Notes under the pieces: model-generated
Told to the model about the DNA's origin: nothing
Database searches by the model: none
What the model saw: the letters and a program-made list of their open reading frames with translations, nothing else
Assembly (NCBI GenBank): GCA_947623455.1
Contig: OX392532.1
Coordinates: forward strand, 30,788,792-30,852,791
From: Mimachlamys varia
Taxonomy: Eukaryota; Mollusca; Bivalvia; Pectinida; Pectinidae
Direction of reading: 5' to 3'
Length of the DNA stretch: 64,000 bases
Part shown: positions 47,601 to 56,100 of the stretch, in pieces
Position numbering within the stretch: position 1 is the first letter of the stretch
Layout of the letters: every line of letters begins with the position of its first letter
Position numbers and translations under genes: made by a program

Positions 47601-49448
47601 TCTTCATGTGATTAGACAGCTCACGGGGCAAAAACTTCATGAGGAAGTCTTTCGGTACCTGTTTCTTGTCAATAATCTTTATCGCCACCTGAAATTAAAA
47701 TTTTCAAATTAATTAGCATGATTTTGAAATGCAATGGGGAGTAAAACATGTGGAAATATATTGGAGCATTGATATACAGTCGCTACCATGTCGATATATA
47801 TATCTATAGGTACCAAGCAGCAGGGATCTGGTTGTATGTATTTTAATAACAATTATGATATTCCTTATGATAATTAAATAAAGTATTGCTATGTTATCGA
47901 AACTGATAACATGCATTGCCGACATACATGTACGCGTACACGTAAAGTGGGTATTGTAAAAAGGAACCTTTAAAAACTATAAGGTTAAAACTCCTCTTTT
48001 TCAGTTAAATGAAATAGTTACCTTATCAGAGAATATTGTTTCTGTGCATACAAAATGTATATCTATTGTTGTATTACGGGGAGGGCTTTTATCATTTGTA
48101 ATATCTTGCCATTTGACCTTTTTAATCATTTGATCAAATAATTATGTTTAAGCTTCAATGATATATATTGTTAAAGTATCATAAAAAGTATAAGTAATTA
48201 TAAAAGAACATTATTCCATCTAATTTTAGAATTGCTAAAGATGCAAGGTGAAACCTATCCTTGATATCTAAGAGTTACGATCACCTTCGCTCTCTATACC
48301 CCTGGAATATGTCATGACAAAACTAAAGGCTCCGTTTGTGCTAACTTGTTGATGCTGCAAGAAAACTAGTTCGAACCTTTGATGAACATCAAAAGAATCT
48401 CGTGGCCACATAAAGGTAAAAACTGACAGGCACTGGTATCCAGAACTATGGTTTGTATAGAATAATGTAATGGTGTGTATGGTATACAGAACCATGGTAT
48501 GTATGGAATGTTGTAATGGTGGGTATGGTATACAGAACTATGGAATGTATGGAATGTTGTAATGGTGTGTATGGTATACAGAACTATGGTATGTATGGAA
48601 TGTTGTAATGGTGTGTATGGTATTCAAAACTATGGTATGTATGGAATGTTGTAATGGTGTGTATGGTATACAAAACTATGGTATGTATGGAATGTTGTAA
48701 TGGTGTGTATGGTATACAGAACTATGGCATGTTTTGGATTTTGTAATTGTGTTCAGATAAGCATACGTGTGTATTTGTATTACTGTTAACAATGATATTG
48801 TCATGTGTATGATGAAAATCTGAATAAAATCATAAATTAAAAAAAACTGACAGGCTTTGAAGTCGGTTGCGGCTCCTTTAATCTTCAAACAGACAGGCGT
48901 CAGCCTAATGCGATTGGTAAGGTTTTTTTTTTTTTTACCTGAGCGTACCTTCAGTTTTGCCAAGACATATTCCAGGGGTGTAGAGGGCAAAGGTGATCGT
49001 AACCCCTGGATATTGAGGATGGATGTTACCCTATATATCACAAACAACTTAGCAGACAAGTTAACAGCTGCACAAATTACCAGGAAGTTTTGCTTTCATA
49101 ACAATTTGTTGCAGGGATATCACAAAGACCTACCTCCATTTGGCCTGAATCCCCAGCGATGTCTGCCATGGTTTGGTTCCTAGCCAATTTACTTGGCATA
49201 ACATCCGCTTTCTTGACCTTGGCGTATGCCCCTTCGCCCAGGACATTGGCAGCAAGACGGTAACCATGGTTGATGCAGTCCGCGTAAACGAGATCCGTAG
49301 TCCGGTCCGACTGGGACTGGGACTTGTGTTCAAAAATGGAGGCTGATTTCCCCGGCTGATCGGTCGGATCTATCACCCTCTTATAGTGATACAGGGCGGG
49401 TCTTTTATGCCTCTTCTCAGCAAACCCTCGCACCGTAGTGTCCTTCAT
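32643..49448 (-). CDS. testis-specific serine/threonine kinase-like protein with long C-terminal tail
   Basis: Predicted Ser/Thr kinase of the TSSK branch. Coding exons in transcript order: 49448-49134, 47688-47581, 44956-44757, 44161-44106, 42979-42847, 41624-41506, 37800-37667, 36997-36793, 35490-35279, 34848-34462, 33902-33715, 32784-32643. All introns are GT-AG and phases agree; 2199 nt gives 732 aa. Kinase domain about 63-339: Gly loop LGEGAYAKV (70-78), VAIK lysine K109, catalytic HRDLKCEN (D209), DFGFS (D227), [10 protein letters not shown] (E254), final [22 protein letters not shown] and GS-AY-APE are typical TSSK wording. An insert of roughly 16 residues lies between the Gly loop and VAIK. 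Residues 356-732 are basic, Ser/Thr/Lys-rich, without a known domain. The first in-frame ATG after an upstream stop is at 49448. Mammalian TSSK genes have few or no introns, so 12 coding exons is a notable difference. Confidence 0.82.
33053..33444. mobile_element. TTAA-type MITE (AGGCCCAATATACG family), copy 1, kinase intron 11
   Basis: Ends AAGGCCAAATATACGTAACTT and AAGTTACGTATATTGGGCCT, the latter followed by TTAA. Body shared, in opposite orientation, with 51986-52379 and 62887-63227. The left TTAA is mutated to CTGA in this copy. Confidence 0.7.
33903..34100. repeat. fragment of the 'GCCAATCGGTTGAGAAATGC' repeat family
   Basis: Kinase intron 10 carries 'gaagttttatgccaatcagttgagaaatgcagcctgtagagcg' followed by the hairpin TATACCCTCG/CGAGGGTATA. 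The same wording recurs at 38085, 39405, 39580 and 39770. Confidence 0.55.
36279..36482 (-). repeat. SINE family A, - copy in kinase intron 8
   Basis: Read on the - strand: an A-box-like segment ending GAGTGGTTAAG, then GGTTGCGAGTTCGAAACC with a good B box, the CAGGT-type core and a tail ending in a run of 'aaccaaa'. It lies in the same orientation as the gene. Confidence 0.7.
36592..36739. mobile_element. 148-bp MITE in kinase intron 8
   Basis: CCACAGTTGTTTGAGTTTCT and AGAAACTCAAACAACTGCAG form long terminal repeats. Its right half is repeated near 54389-54455 in the zinc-finger gene ('taggaggctcatttcacacata' type). Confidence 0.65.
38040..38705. repeat. GGTCAAGGTCA tandem repeat family in kinase intron 6
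   Basis: Opens with the inverted pair CCCCTCGCGACG.../...GGGGAGGGGAT and ACGTACGTACG. Three units of about 140 bp follow (GTCAGCGCTCT at 38296, 38436 and a variant at 38581), each with 'gaccaaacttc(c/a)tatatgggtccagcat', 'gagttcgtgtttcag' and AGGTCAAGGTCA. It is preceded by a 'gaagttttatgcc...aaatg(c/t)ag' fragment at 38085. Confidence 0.65.
39191..39347 (-). repeat. SINE family A, - copy in kinase intron 6
   Basis: Same body as the other copies; on - it reads 'ccactagccctccacctctg', GGTTGCAAGTTCGAATCCC (B box) and the 'caggtactgacc' core. The A-box end is lost. Confidence 0.6.
39350..39840. repeat. tandem copies of the 'GCCAATCGGTTG' repeat
   Basis: Three to four units of about 175 bp with 'atgtttgtgaac', 'gtgtaaag', 'atgccaatcggttg(a/g)gaaatgcag' and 'ttctatttatagtaac', ending in the hairpin-like 'ataca(c)cctcgacga'. 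The intron from 39840 to 40820 shows nothing else that I recognise. Confidence 0.55.
40828..41067. mobile_element. CTGTAAACC MITE with TCGCG motifs, kinase intron 6
   Basis: Left end TACTGTAAACC with TTATTTTCGCG, right end CGCGAAAAATAA with GGTTTACTA. Several 'ttcgcg(a/g)' repeats lie inside. TA flanks suggest a Tc1/mariner-type insertion. Confidence 0.55.
41160..41494 (-). repeat. tRNA-headed SINE, family B, - copy abutting kinase exon 6
   Basis: On - the head reads ACGGTGGTCTAGTGGTAGG (A box) and TTGCAAGTTCGAATCCC (B box), followed by a body shared with 45517-45847, ending toward a short 'ataataa'-type tail. Its head starts only about 11 bp inside the intron after exon 6 (donor GTGAGT at 41505). 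Confidence 0.8.
42130..42600. repeat. imperfect duplication in kinase intron 5
   Basis: 'gatgacgtaacacacacatatgctgca' at about 42158 and 'gatgacgtaacacaaacataggctgca' at about 42534 are near copies, about 376 bp apart. The sequence between them contains 'gtcctcctaggactcg', a short palindrome. No gene. Confidence 0.4.
43322..43547 (-). repeat. SINE family A, - copy in kinase intron 4
   Basis: The best-preserved copy. On - it reads GGGGGCCGAGTGGTTAATG at the head, GGTTGCGAGTTCGAATCCC with the B box, 'caggtactgaccgtag', 'ctccggctttccttctcc', and a tail of 'aataaaccaaaa'. Confidence 0.75.
44947..45235 (-). repeat. 95-bp tandem repeat duplicating the kinase exon 3 acceptor
   Basis: CCGCACCTG occurs at 44951 (true exon edge), 45046 and 45140. 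On - each unit gives TTTGTACTCGA(T/A)CAG followed by GTGCGGT(T/G), that is, the acceptor plus the first exon 3 bases. Each upstream copy then continues into GCGGATAATTTTCTATAT and the next unit. About three units; the distal one is partial. Confidence 0.85.
45517..45847 (-). repeat. tRNA-headed SINE, family B, second - copy in kinase intron 2
   Basis: On -: ACGGTGGTCTAGTGGTAGG, then TTTCGAGTTCGAGTTCC, and the same body as 41160-41494, ending at a 'aataataataa'-like stretch. The copies differ at scattered positions, so they are not a recent pair. Confidence 0.8.
46320..46660. repeat. degenerate 'CTATGCTAAAC' tandem repeat
   Basis: Dense runs of 'aacctatgctaa' and variants ('atctatgctaaac', 'acctacgctatac') with irregular spacing. 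Simple-sequence region in kinase intron 2. Confidence 0.7.
46898..47055. mobile_element. foldback element with three copies of one arm and a 10-bp direct repeat
   Basis: A 43-bp arm beginning ATCGTCGGATACCCACGG (46909) is followed, after four bases, by its exact reverse complement and then by a second direct copy of that complement ending at 47045. CGGTTTTTTG flanks both sides (46898-46907 and 47046-47055), as a target duplication would. Confidence 0.75.
47311..47560. mobile_element. hAT-like MITE beside kinase exon 2
   Basis: Long terminal repeats: CACAGGGACCTGAGAATTTG at the left and CAAATTCGCAGGTCCCTGTG at the right, with complementarity continuing for about 60 bp. Flanks TGTGCTAC and CGCGCTAC match at six of eight positions, fitting an old 8-bp hAT duplication. 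The right end is 20 bp from exon 2. Confidence 0.7.
48240..49020. repeat. 'CCCTGGATATC' family, copy 2, split by a minisatellite
   Basis: Left part 48240-48435 and right part 48843-49020 match 1390-1680 and 49690-50015. Between them are about six 46-bp units (GGTATACAGAACTATGG at 48481, 48527 and onward to about 48730) and an AT-rich stretch. The whole lies in kinase intron 1 and ends about 110 bp from exon 1. Confidence 0.65.
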
Positions 49449-49516
49449 TCTTACGGTTTCCCCATTCCGAGTGGGAATCACCCCATTACTGCATACACAT
49501 CATTACCATCTCTACG

Positions 49517-49583
49517 TGACGTCAAGATGTCTTAATTGTTAATGACGTCACAAAGTTATATTGCTTATCTATCGATGACGTCA
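49517..49583 (-). promoter_or_regulatory. three perfect CRE palindromes upstream of the kinase gene
   Basis: TGACGTCA occurs at 49517-49524, 49543-49550 and 49576-49583, 69-128 bp upstream of the predicted start codon. The full palindrome binds CREB/CREM/ATF bZIP dimers. In mammals CREM drives many spermatid genes, so triple CREs before a TSSK-like gene are consistent with germ-line control; that last step is inference. Confidence 0.7.
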
Positions 49584-49689
49584 TAATTACTTTAATATCG
49601 TACACGTACGGGAGAAACAGATTATATTTTTCTCAAAGTAATAATTATCAAACTGTCATGTACATATATATACAAAACTGGTGTTCTGA

Positions 49690-50015
49690 TATTGCATCCC
49701 CGATTACCCAGGGGTTACGTTCACCTACGCTCTCTACACCCCTGGAATATGCCATGGCAAAACTGGAGGCTCATCTTGTTTGTTAGGCAAGAAAAACTGG
49801 ATCGGCCCTTTGATGTACATCAAAACAATCTCGTGGTCCCATAACGGTAAAATCGACAACCTTTAAAGTCGGTCTATATTCCTTTATAATTTTTAATAGA
49901 CATGCATGTAGCCTTGCGATTTGTCAGTTTTTTTTAACCTGAGCGTGCCTTCATTTTACCATGACATATTCCAGGGGTGTAAAGAGTGTAGGTGATCGTT
50001 TTACCCTTTGATATC
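49690..50015. repeat. 'CCCTGGATATC' family, copy 3 (most complete)
   Basis: Runs from 'ccaggggttacgttcacctacgctctctacaccc' to 'gtgtaaagagtgtaggtgatcg...gatatcgagg', the two ends being imperfect inverted repeats. No coding frame. It lies just upstream of the kinase promoter region. Confidence 0.7.
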
Positions 50016-50069
50016 GAGGATGTTGTACATGTACGTATACATGTACATATAATCTATAACCCAGGGACC

Positions 50070-50131
50070 TTCTCACGCTAGTTAAGCAACAGTGAAGAGC
50101 GTGATCAGTAGTTGGATGGATGACCGCCTGC
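50070..50131 (+). repeat. 5S rRNA-derived fragment
   Basis: AGTTAAGCAAC (box A region), a diverged loop, then GTAGTTGGATGGATGACCGC (box C region) are in the order and spacing of eukaryotic 5S rRNA (AGTTAAGCAACGTCGGG...GTACTTGGATGGGTGACCGC). Only the middle to 3' part is present and the stem is altered, so this is a 5S pseudogene or the head of a 5S-derived SINE, not a working gene. Confidence 0.7.
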
Positions 50132-50270
50132 ACGTTACAGTTTAATATGTTAAGTTTGACGGGCACAATTTCGTTATTTGCTTTGCCAAAAATTACAGAA
50201 GTTGATTGCCAGAGGAGAAAATTACACATTTTGGAACGATATCGTTTGTTAAATTTGGAAATGGTCACAG

Positions 50271-50300
50271 CAGAGACGTATAAAGCTTTATACGTCTCTG
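50271..50300. repeat. exact 30-bp palindrome between GTCACAG direct repeats
   Basis: CAGAGACGTATAAAG is followed immediately by its perfect reverse complement with no spacer. GTCACAG stands directly on both sides. It looks like a minimal mobile-element insertion or two joined terminal repeats. Confidence 0.75.
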
Positions 50301-51284
50301 GTCACAGCAAATCATTATCATCGTTTTTGGGACTAGGATAGATGAAAAATTTATGATTTTGCAAAAAAACAAGTAAAGCAGAGAAACTTATCATTGATAT
50401 TTGGTTTTCACAATAAGGAATTAAAAACAGAGGAAATTAAAAGGAAAATAATAATTAAAACGCTTCTTTTTTTCTAATTAATGTAGACATCTGTATCTAT
50501 AACACTTTATAGACATAACAAAAAGTCAATACATATACGTGTCTCCTTTTCTCGGAATACAATAGTTATCAATGGGTTTAATTTTTTTTTTCTACTTTTA
50601 ATCTTTAATATTTAATTGGTCCCAATTAAGATGATTACCCTATCTAGATACAGTTATATGCCTATAATTAAAGAGTCAGTCTCGAAGTTAATCCAACATA
50701 TTTAGACTATGTATTGTAAAAGATGAATGTGTTAGACCTACTTCTTTCGACCGAGTGTCATAACCAAATTAAGCAATCCCTAGTAATTTAACTTGTCAAT
50801 TATAGTATATATCAAAAACAATATTATCTATATTTCCACACATACTGCATAGAAAAGGATCAGGAGTTATTTCCCTTTACATGAATTTAGCACAAAAGAA
50901 AATGGCGTCCCTATCAAACATGATTGAAGACTCCGATTGACTCTTGTTTACACTATACATTGGTAAATATTCATATATAGCTGGGAAGTGTTTTTTGAAA
51001 TTGTTTAAAATGGAATGCATTTGATGTCTTAGTCCCAGTTGAATAGCATTAGCACAGTCAAAATCCAGGTTCTGAGAAAAGCAAGGAGTTTGATGCGGGA
51101 TAGAAATCGAATGTTGGAAATATCGGTTCACCCTCGCTTTAAAAACACACAGCTGGAGATCAGTCAATAATGATATGCTTCGCTGGGCAGTTTGCCTTGT
51201 CGTATAATCATCATTTACACGGAACTGTTAAAAGTGTAAATAACGGGTTCGATTCTTATTTGGGGGGGGGGGGGGTGTTATTTC

Positions 51285-51655
51285 GGTGCACAGTCATTTT
51301 GACAGTAGGTCAGTTAGGCATAATCATAATGATGTTACTTGTGAAATAAGAATTCATTAACAATGACATAAGATTCAAGATGATGCCAGACTAATAACCT
51401 TTAACAATGAACAAGTCAATGCAGGGTTTTCCCTGACACACAAAAACCTGCATTTTGACTCCTAAAATTGTCAAAGGACTCCCAAAATTGATGAAATTGT
51501 ACTATATATTATTTGTGATGGGAGTCCCAGGACTCCTAAATTTATCAAATTTGGGAGTCCCAGGGAAAACCCTGGTCAATTGACTTAAAATGATAATAAA
51601 GCCTAGCCTAAGCTTATAAATACTAACTGACCTACTGTCAAAATGACTGTGCACC
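51285..51655. mobile_element. element with perfect 33-bp terminal repeats
   Basis: GGTGCACAGTCATTTTGACA... (51285-51317) is perfectly complementary to 51623-51655. The interior is non-coding and holds a second inverted-repeat element at 51422-51574. A run of G precedes the left end at 51262. Confidence 0.75.
51422..51574. mobile_element. nested CAGGGTTTTCCCTG MITE
   Basis: CAGGGTTTTCCCTG at the left and CAGGGAAAACCCTG at the right; inside, 'gactcctaaa/ttgggagtcc' motifs are inverted. GTCAAT occurs on both flanks. hAT-like ends, and the insertion is inside the larger element. Confidence 0.65.
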
Positions 51656-51985
51656 ATGTGTATACCGGTTCCCTCCCCCCAATAACTTATTTTACAAGTA
51701 AATATAATCTTATAATGATTATTGTGTGATTATATTTACTAAATAAGTATTCCTTCATGTAGCTGTAAGGAAGGTTCCATGCACAGGGACTTGTAACAAA
51801 CGTTTTAGACCATTCGATGGTATATCAGAATTAAAATCCTGTGTAGCCTATATGTATGTATCGAGCTAGCTGTAAAATGTATAAATCCCTATCACAATTG
51901 CCTTTACCATCTTGCCTTCCAAAAGAAGCTGTACATCATGCATGAGCAAGATTTGAATTTTATGAGTTAAAAATTGTTCTGCAAA

Positions 51986-52379
51986 TTAAAGGCCCAATAT
52001 ACGTAACTTTCGGAAAAACTTGAAGCAAAAATCAAACCTAATAACTTATTATATTTAGAGATTTAGCTAAGACTAACTGATATCAGCAATATTCAAGATG
52101 AATTCTTTCGCGGTTACCGGTACAGCAGCAGTTGAAACATGCTATTTGTAAACACGCGTCCATTTCGAACCGTCATCTACCTTCGGTTTGTTATTGAAGT
52201 GGGCCCCACCTGAATTATTTTCAGTTCTTTGGATTTTTTTTCCCGGAGTTTCTTGTTAGTTACCGCTCAGGTTTACTTCGTTTTAGGCTAATTTTTGCAT
52301 GGTTATCAACTGGATTTTTTTTTCATAATTTTTCAGAATCACGAAAATTTCCCTGAAGTTACGTATATTGGGCCTTTAA
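51986..52379. mobile_element. TTAA-type MITE (AGGCCCAATATACG family), copy 2
   Basis: TTAA at 51986-51989 then AGGCCCAATATACGTAACTT; ends AAGTTACGTATATTGGGCCT then TTAA at 52376-52379. TTAA on both sides suggests piggyBac-type insertion. 52380-53000 has no other recognisable content. Confidence 0.75.
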
Positions 52380-52992
52380 AGTATTAGATATGGCTGGACA
52401 AAAACATGTACATTCTACCTAAATCAGTGCACCTGCAGTCCTCCCAGTACGTGGGAATATTATTAATATTTTCAACCCTGATTTTACATGGAAACTTTTT
52501 CCTGTAATAATTATATGTATATGATATAGTTTCAATATAAGCACACACCTTATGTGATTTTGTAAGCTCAGTCATTAGTGCACTTATTTGGTCAAGTAAG
52601 ACAGGTACTAGCTGTTTCCTGTAACAATTTGGAAAAATTTTAAGTAGGAAGGTATACGTAATTCATTTTAACAAAACAATGTAGGAGAGTGATCTTCACT
52701 AAAGTTACCATTGCTCCTTTTTTAATTTTTTTTTATATGTTTAGGGTTGGCTGCATGCAGACTTACATGTACCTGAATCACTAAATACATATATTATATA
52801 CATAGGATGGAATTTTTGTAAAAAAATGTATGTATTCCACAATAAGGAGATATCTTGAAGGAATGTGTCCTGGCTATACTAAGAGCCTGAGTAGATGTGG
52901 TACTTAATATAAGTAACCAACACAACTATTGTGTCAATATAACGTGAGCTTCATACATGTATATTTATAGAAACACTTATCACCTTTTAAGC

Positions 52993-53084
52993 ACTATACT
53001 ACAATATGCTAATTTGATAAACTTTTTACTTCAGATTTTTACTATACCAGAGTATGCTGAACTGATAAACTTTTTATTTCAGAT
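52993..53084 (+). repeat. two 48-bp units duplicating a 3' splice acceptor
   Basis: ACTATAC(T/C)...TATGCT(A/G)A(T/C)...GATAAACTTTTTA(C/T)TTCAGATT occurs twice, with TATGCT at 53005 and 53053. The first acceptor AG ends at 53034, the second at 53082; either could start the zinc-finger gene's first coding exon. Confidence 0.8.
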
Positions 53085-53110
53085 TGTAGTAACTGACCCT
53101 CAAGGCAGTG

Positions 53111-56100
53111 ATGGGTGCCGAGGAGGATGCCGTAATCACAGTGAGGCTGGACCTCAAGAACCGCTACTCTGCGATTATGGTAGAGACGCAGATGGACTCC
53201 AGTGAGCTGATGGAACACTTCTTCTCTTTGTACAATAGGTATATAACCATAGGAAACAAACTCAGATATAAGTAAAGAGGATCTGTACATGTAGAAGTTT
53301 GAATCTGCATCTTCTCAATGTTTAATGAATAATTTACAAATGTAAATGTGAAGGTAACCGATGGTTAAGGTGTCCTAGCATTATACCACTGGCCTTCCAT
53401 CTCTGGGTTGCGAGTTCGAAACCCATGTGGGGCAGTTGCCAGGTACTGACCATCGGACAGTGGTTTTTCTTGGAAGAAATTGAAAAAATCCCTGTTTAAT
53501 TCAGATTTTGTATGAAAAACATTGCAACTTTCAAACTTTTTTTTTTTTGGACCTGTATATTTTTCAGATTACATGCCCAAATGTCCTGTAAAGGTTTTGA
53601 AAGTTTGGCACACACTGTTATATAACCCTGACTGTTAATAGAACACAAAACAAAATAAACCAAATAAACCAAAAAATGTAAATAACTTTGTCAATTTGTC
53701 GGTGTTGTTGGTTGCATTATGAGAACAAAGGATTCCGTGTGATAACTTGAGCTCCTTCAGGCTCATCAAACTCATACGGTGCTTCCTTACTGAAAACCCT
53801 TCCTCGGCTCTTCAGGTCTGAAGGTCAAAGATAAAGTGACTGAATGTTTGGGCATCAGAACATGACCCATATGTGACGTCACATTCTGAACAATTCAGTG
53901 CGGGATGAATCATTAGGCATTCCTCAGACTTTTTCAAATTTTCTCCAAGAGTTGGAGTTATCTCCCTTATCTATGTAAATTTCAACATTTATAAGGAAAT
54001 CTCTTCGTGCTTAAAAAAGGCAATTTACGTTCCACGTGCTCCTCTATAATTTGATGGACTCAAAAATCAGTGACATGTATTTTATTCGAATAAAAAACAT
54101 TATTTATTCTTTTGTATTCCATGTGGTTTCGTGACCTCACACATGTACAAGCCATGGCGGCTTGCTTAAAATGTTGCCTGTACGCTAGTCATAAAAAAGC
54201 CGTCTATGCGACGGAGAAATTATTGTTAGATAAAACGAAACTAGCATGTAGTGGTGGATTAATATCTAAATTCATCGGAAATGTTGGTGTTTCTTCTGAG
54301 AATTGCACGACAGACTTGCAACCAGTAAGTTATGTGCATTGTTTACAAAAAGTTGAGAAATAACGTTGGTATACTTCCATTACATTACTGTAATGGGAGG
54401 CTCATTTCACACATATATATTTATTATTTACTGACAGAAACTCAAGCAACTGTGGTCTGTAGGTATTAAAGTAGTGATTTTCGACTTATTCAGTACCATA
54501 AAATTATGAACCGATTTAGAAATTATGCAATCAATCATCAATTGGTTTGCTACTTCCGATTACAAATCAGTTATTGATTATGATTTTATCTGATTGCCCT
54601 TCACTAACAGTGTTTATTTGATTATTATCTATTGCAGCAATGTTGAGAAGGTTTGGACAGAGTCGGATGACAGTAAACAGGCAAAGCAACAGGGGCTTCA
54701 TAAGGAGACAAAGTATTGGATGAGGAAAGTCTTGTCTCAGCCTGACCACGATAAACTCTTCCCCAAATCTCACGACCCCGACAACAGTGCCGAAAATATT
54801 GATACGGAAACAACAACCTCCAAAGAATGCGATATCAGTGCCACAGAGGACAAATCGGGCCCGAGTGACAGAGATATTGAAACCATACCTGCATTACAAA
54901 TCGGAAGAAAGCGAAAATGTCCCAGAAAGATTATTTTGACTTTACCCGAACACATACTCTCAAAAGATATCTCAATTAATGTCTCAAATAGACTGGGTCA
55001 GGCATCCAATAGTACGAAAAAAACTTTAGAATATAAAACCAAAGCTTCCGATGTGTCGTCTTCAAATGTCTGCTCATCGACTGTCACGTCGGAAACGGCA
55101 AAATTGGCTGAGGAGGAGGAGGAGGAGCCAGTAATGGCCGAGGGATCGCCTCCGACACCCCACATTAAAATAGAGCCCGAGGGCAGTGGAGACGAGACGG
55201 AGAATACTGACAGTGCTACTCCAGCTGCTAAGGAAAGTTCCCCGGAACTTGAAGGGGAGAAATCTCAAGAAGGGCAGAGTCTAATAGGTACATATATGTA
55301 TAAGTATGTTGTTGGATATAAACATTAATTGATCAATATATATGTAAGGGCAAAGAAGTTATGATAACAGTGTAGAGCTGGGTACCACAAAATCAAAAGC
55401 ACCACGGTATACCACGGTATTTAGGCAAATACTGCGGTACGTACCACAGTATACCATCTTGATTGAATGTTTGAGCTAGCTAAAGGTCTCTGGCTGTTTT
55501 TGGTCTGAAACCAAGAGGTCTGTCATAAGTTTCCCTTTGTGTTATTCTCTAATATTGTTTGAGTGAGTATGTCTGTCCTAGTTGATCAGCAAACTTATAG
55601 GAAATTATAATTGAACTATATTGGAATTCTAATTGATCTATGTAACAAATAGTTCTTTGATAAATTATATGAAAGTCCCCAAAAAACCGGTACAGGACTA
55701 ATGTACCACGGTACGTACCATCACAACTTTATACCACGGTATACCGGTATACCGGTAAAACCGCCCAGCCCTATAACAGTGCAGACAAAGAAATTTGTCA
55801 AATTTCCACAGTGATCTGCCCCTTTATCAAGACATATATATTCTTCTGAAAGGAAAGAAAATACCAGGGTTAGACACTAGCCTTACTAGGGCTGCAACTA
55901 TACTTTAATGTGACCATTTGATATGTATCGTGATAATGTGACAAGATGATACATATTACAATAGAAAAAGTAGAAGCAAAGTGAAAAAGTACGGGTAAGT
56001 TTATAAAATATCAAATTTATTAATGCAATACATGGTATTAACTGGAAATACAATTTTTTCAAACAATTGATGTAACTTCCTCAACTAGTCCAAAAGACTA

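Noticed and set aside
49446..49481. Kinase start at 49481
   Set aside because: The frame begins with GTG there and has a TGA a few codons upstream; the first in-frame ATG is at 49448.
50229..50250. U6 snRNA-like 'ttggaacgata'
   Set aside because: Only about 11 bases agree and none of the other U6 landmarks are present.
50877..51167. 96-codon - strand frame
   Set aside because: No recognised motif, splice context or repeat support; this length can arise by chance in 64 kb.
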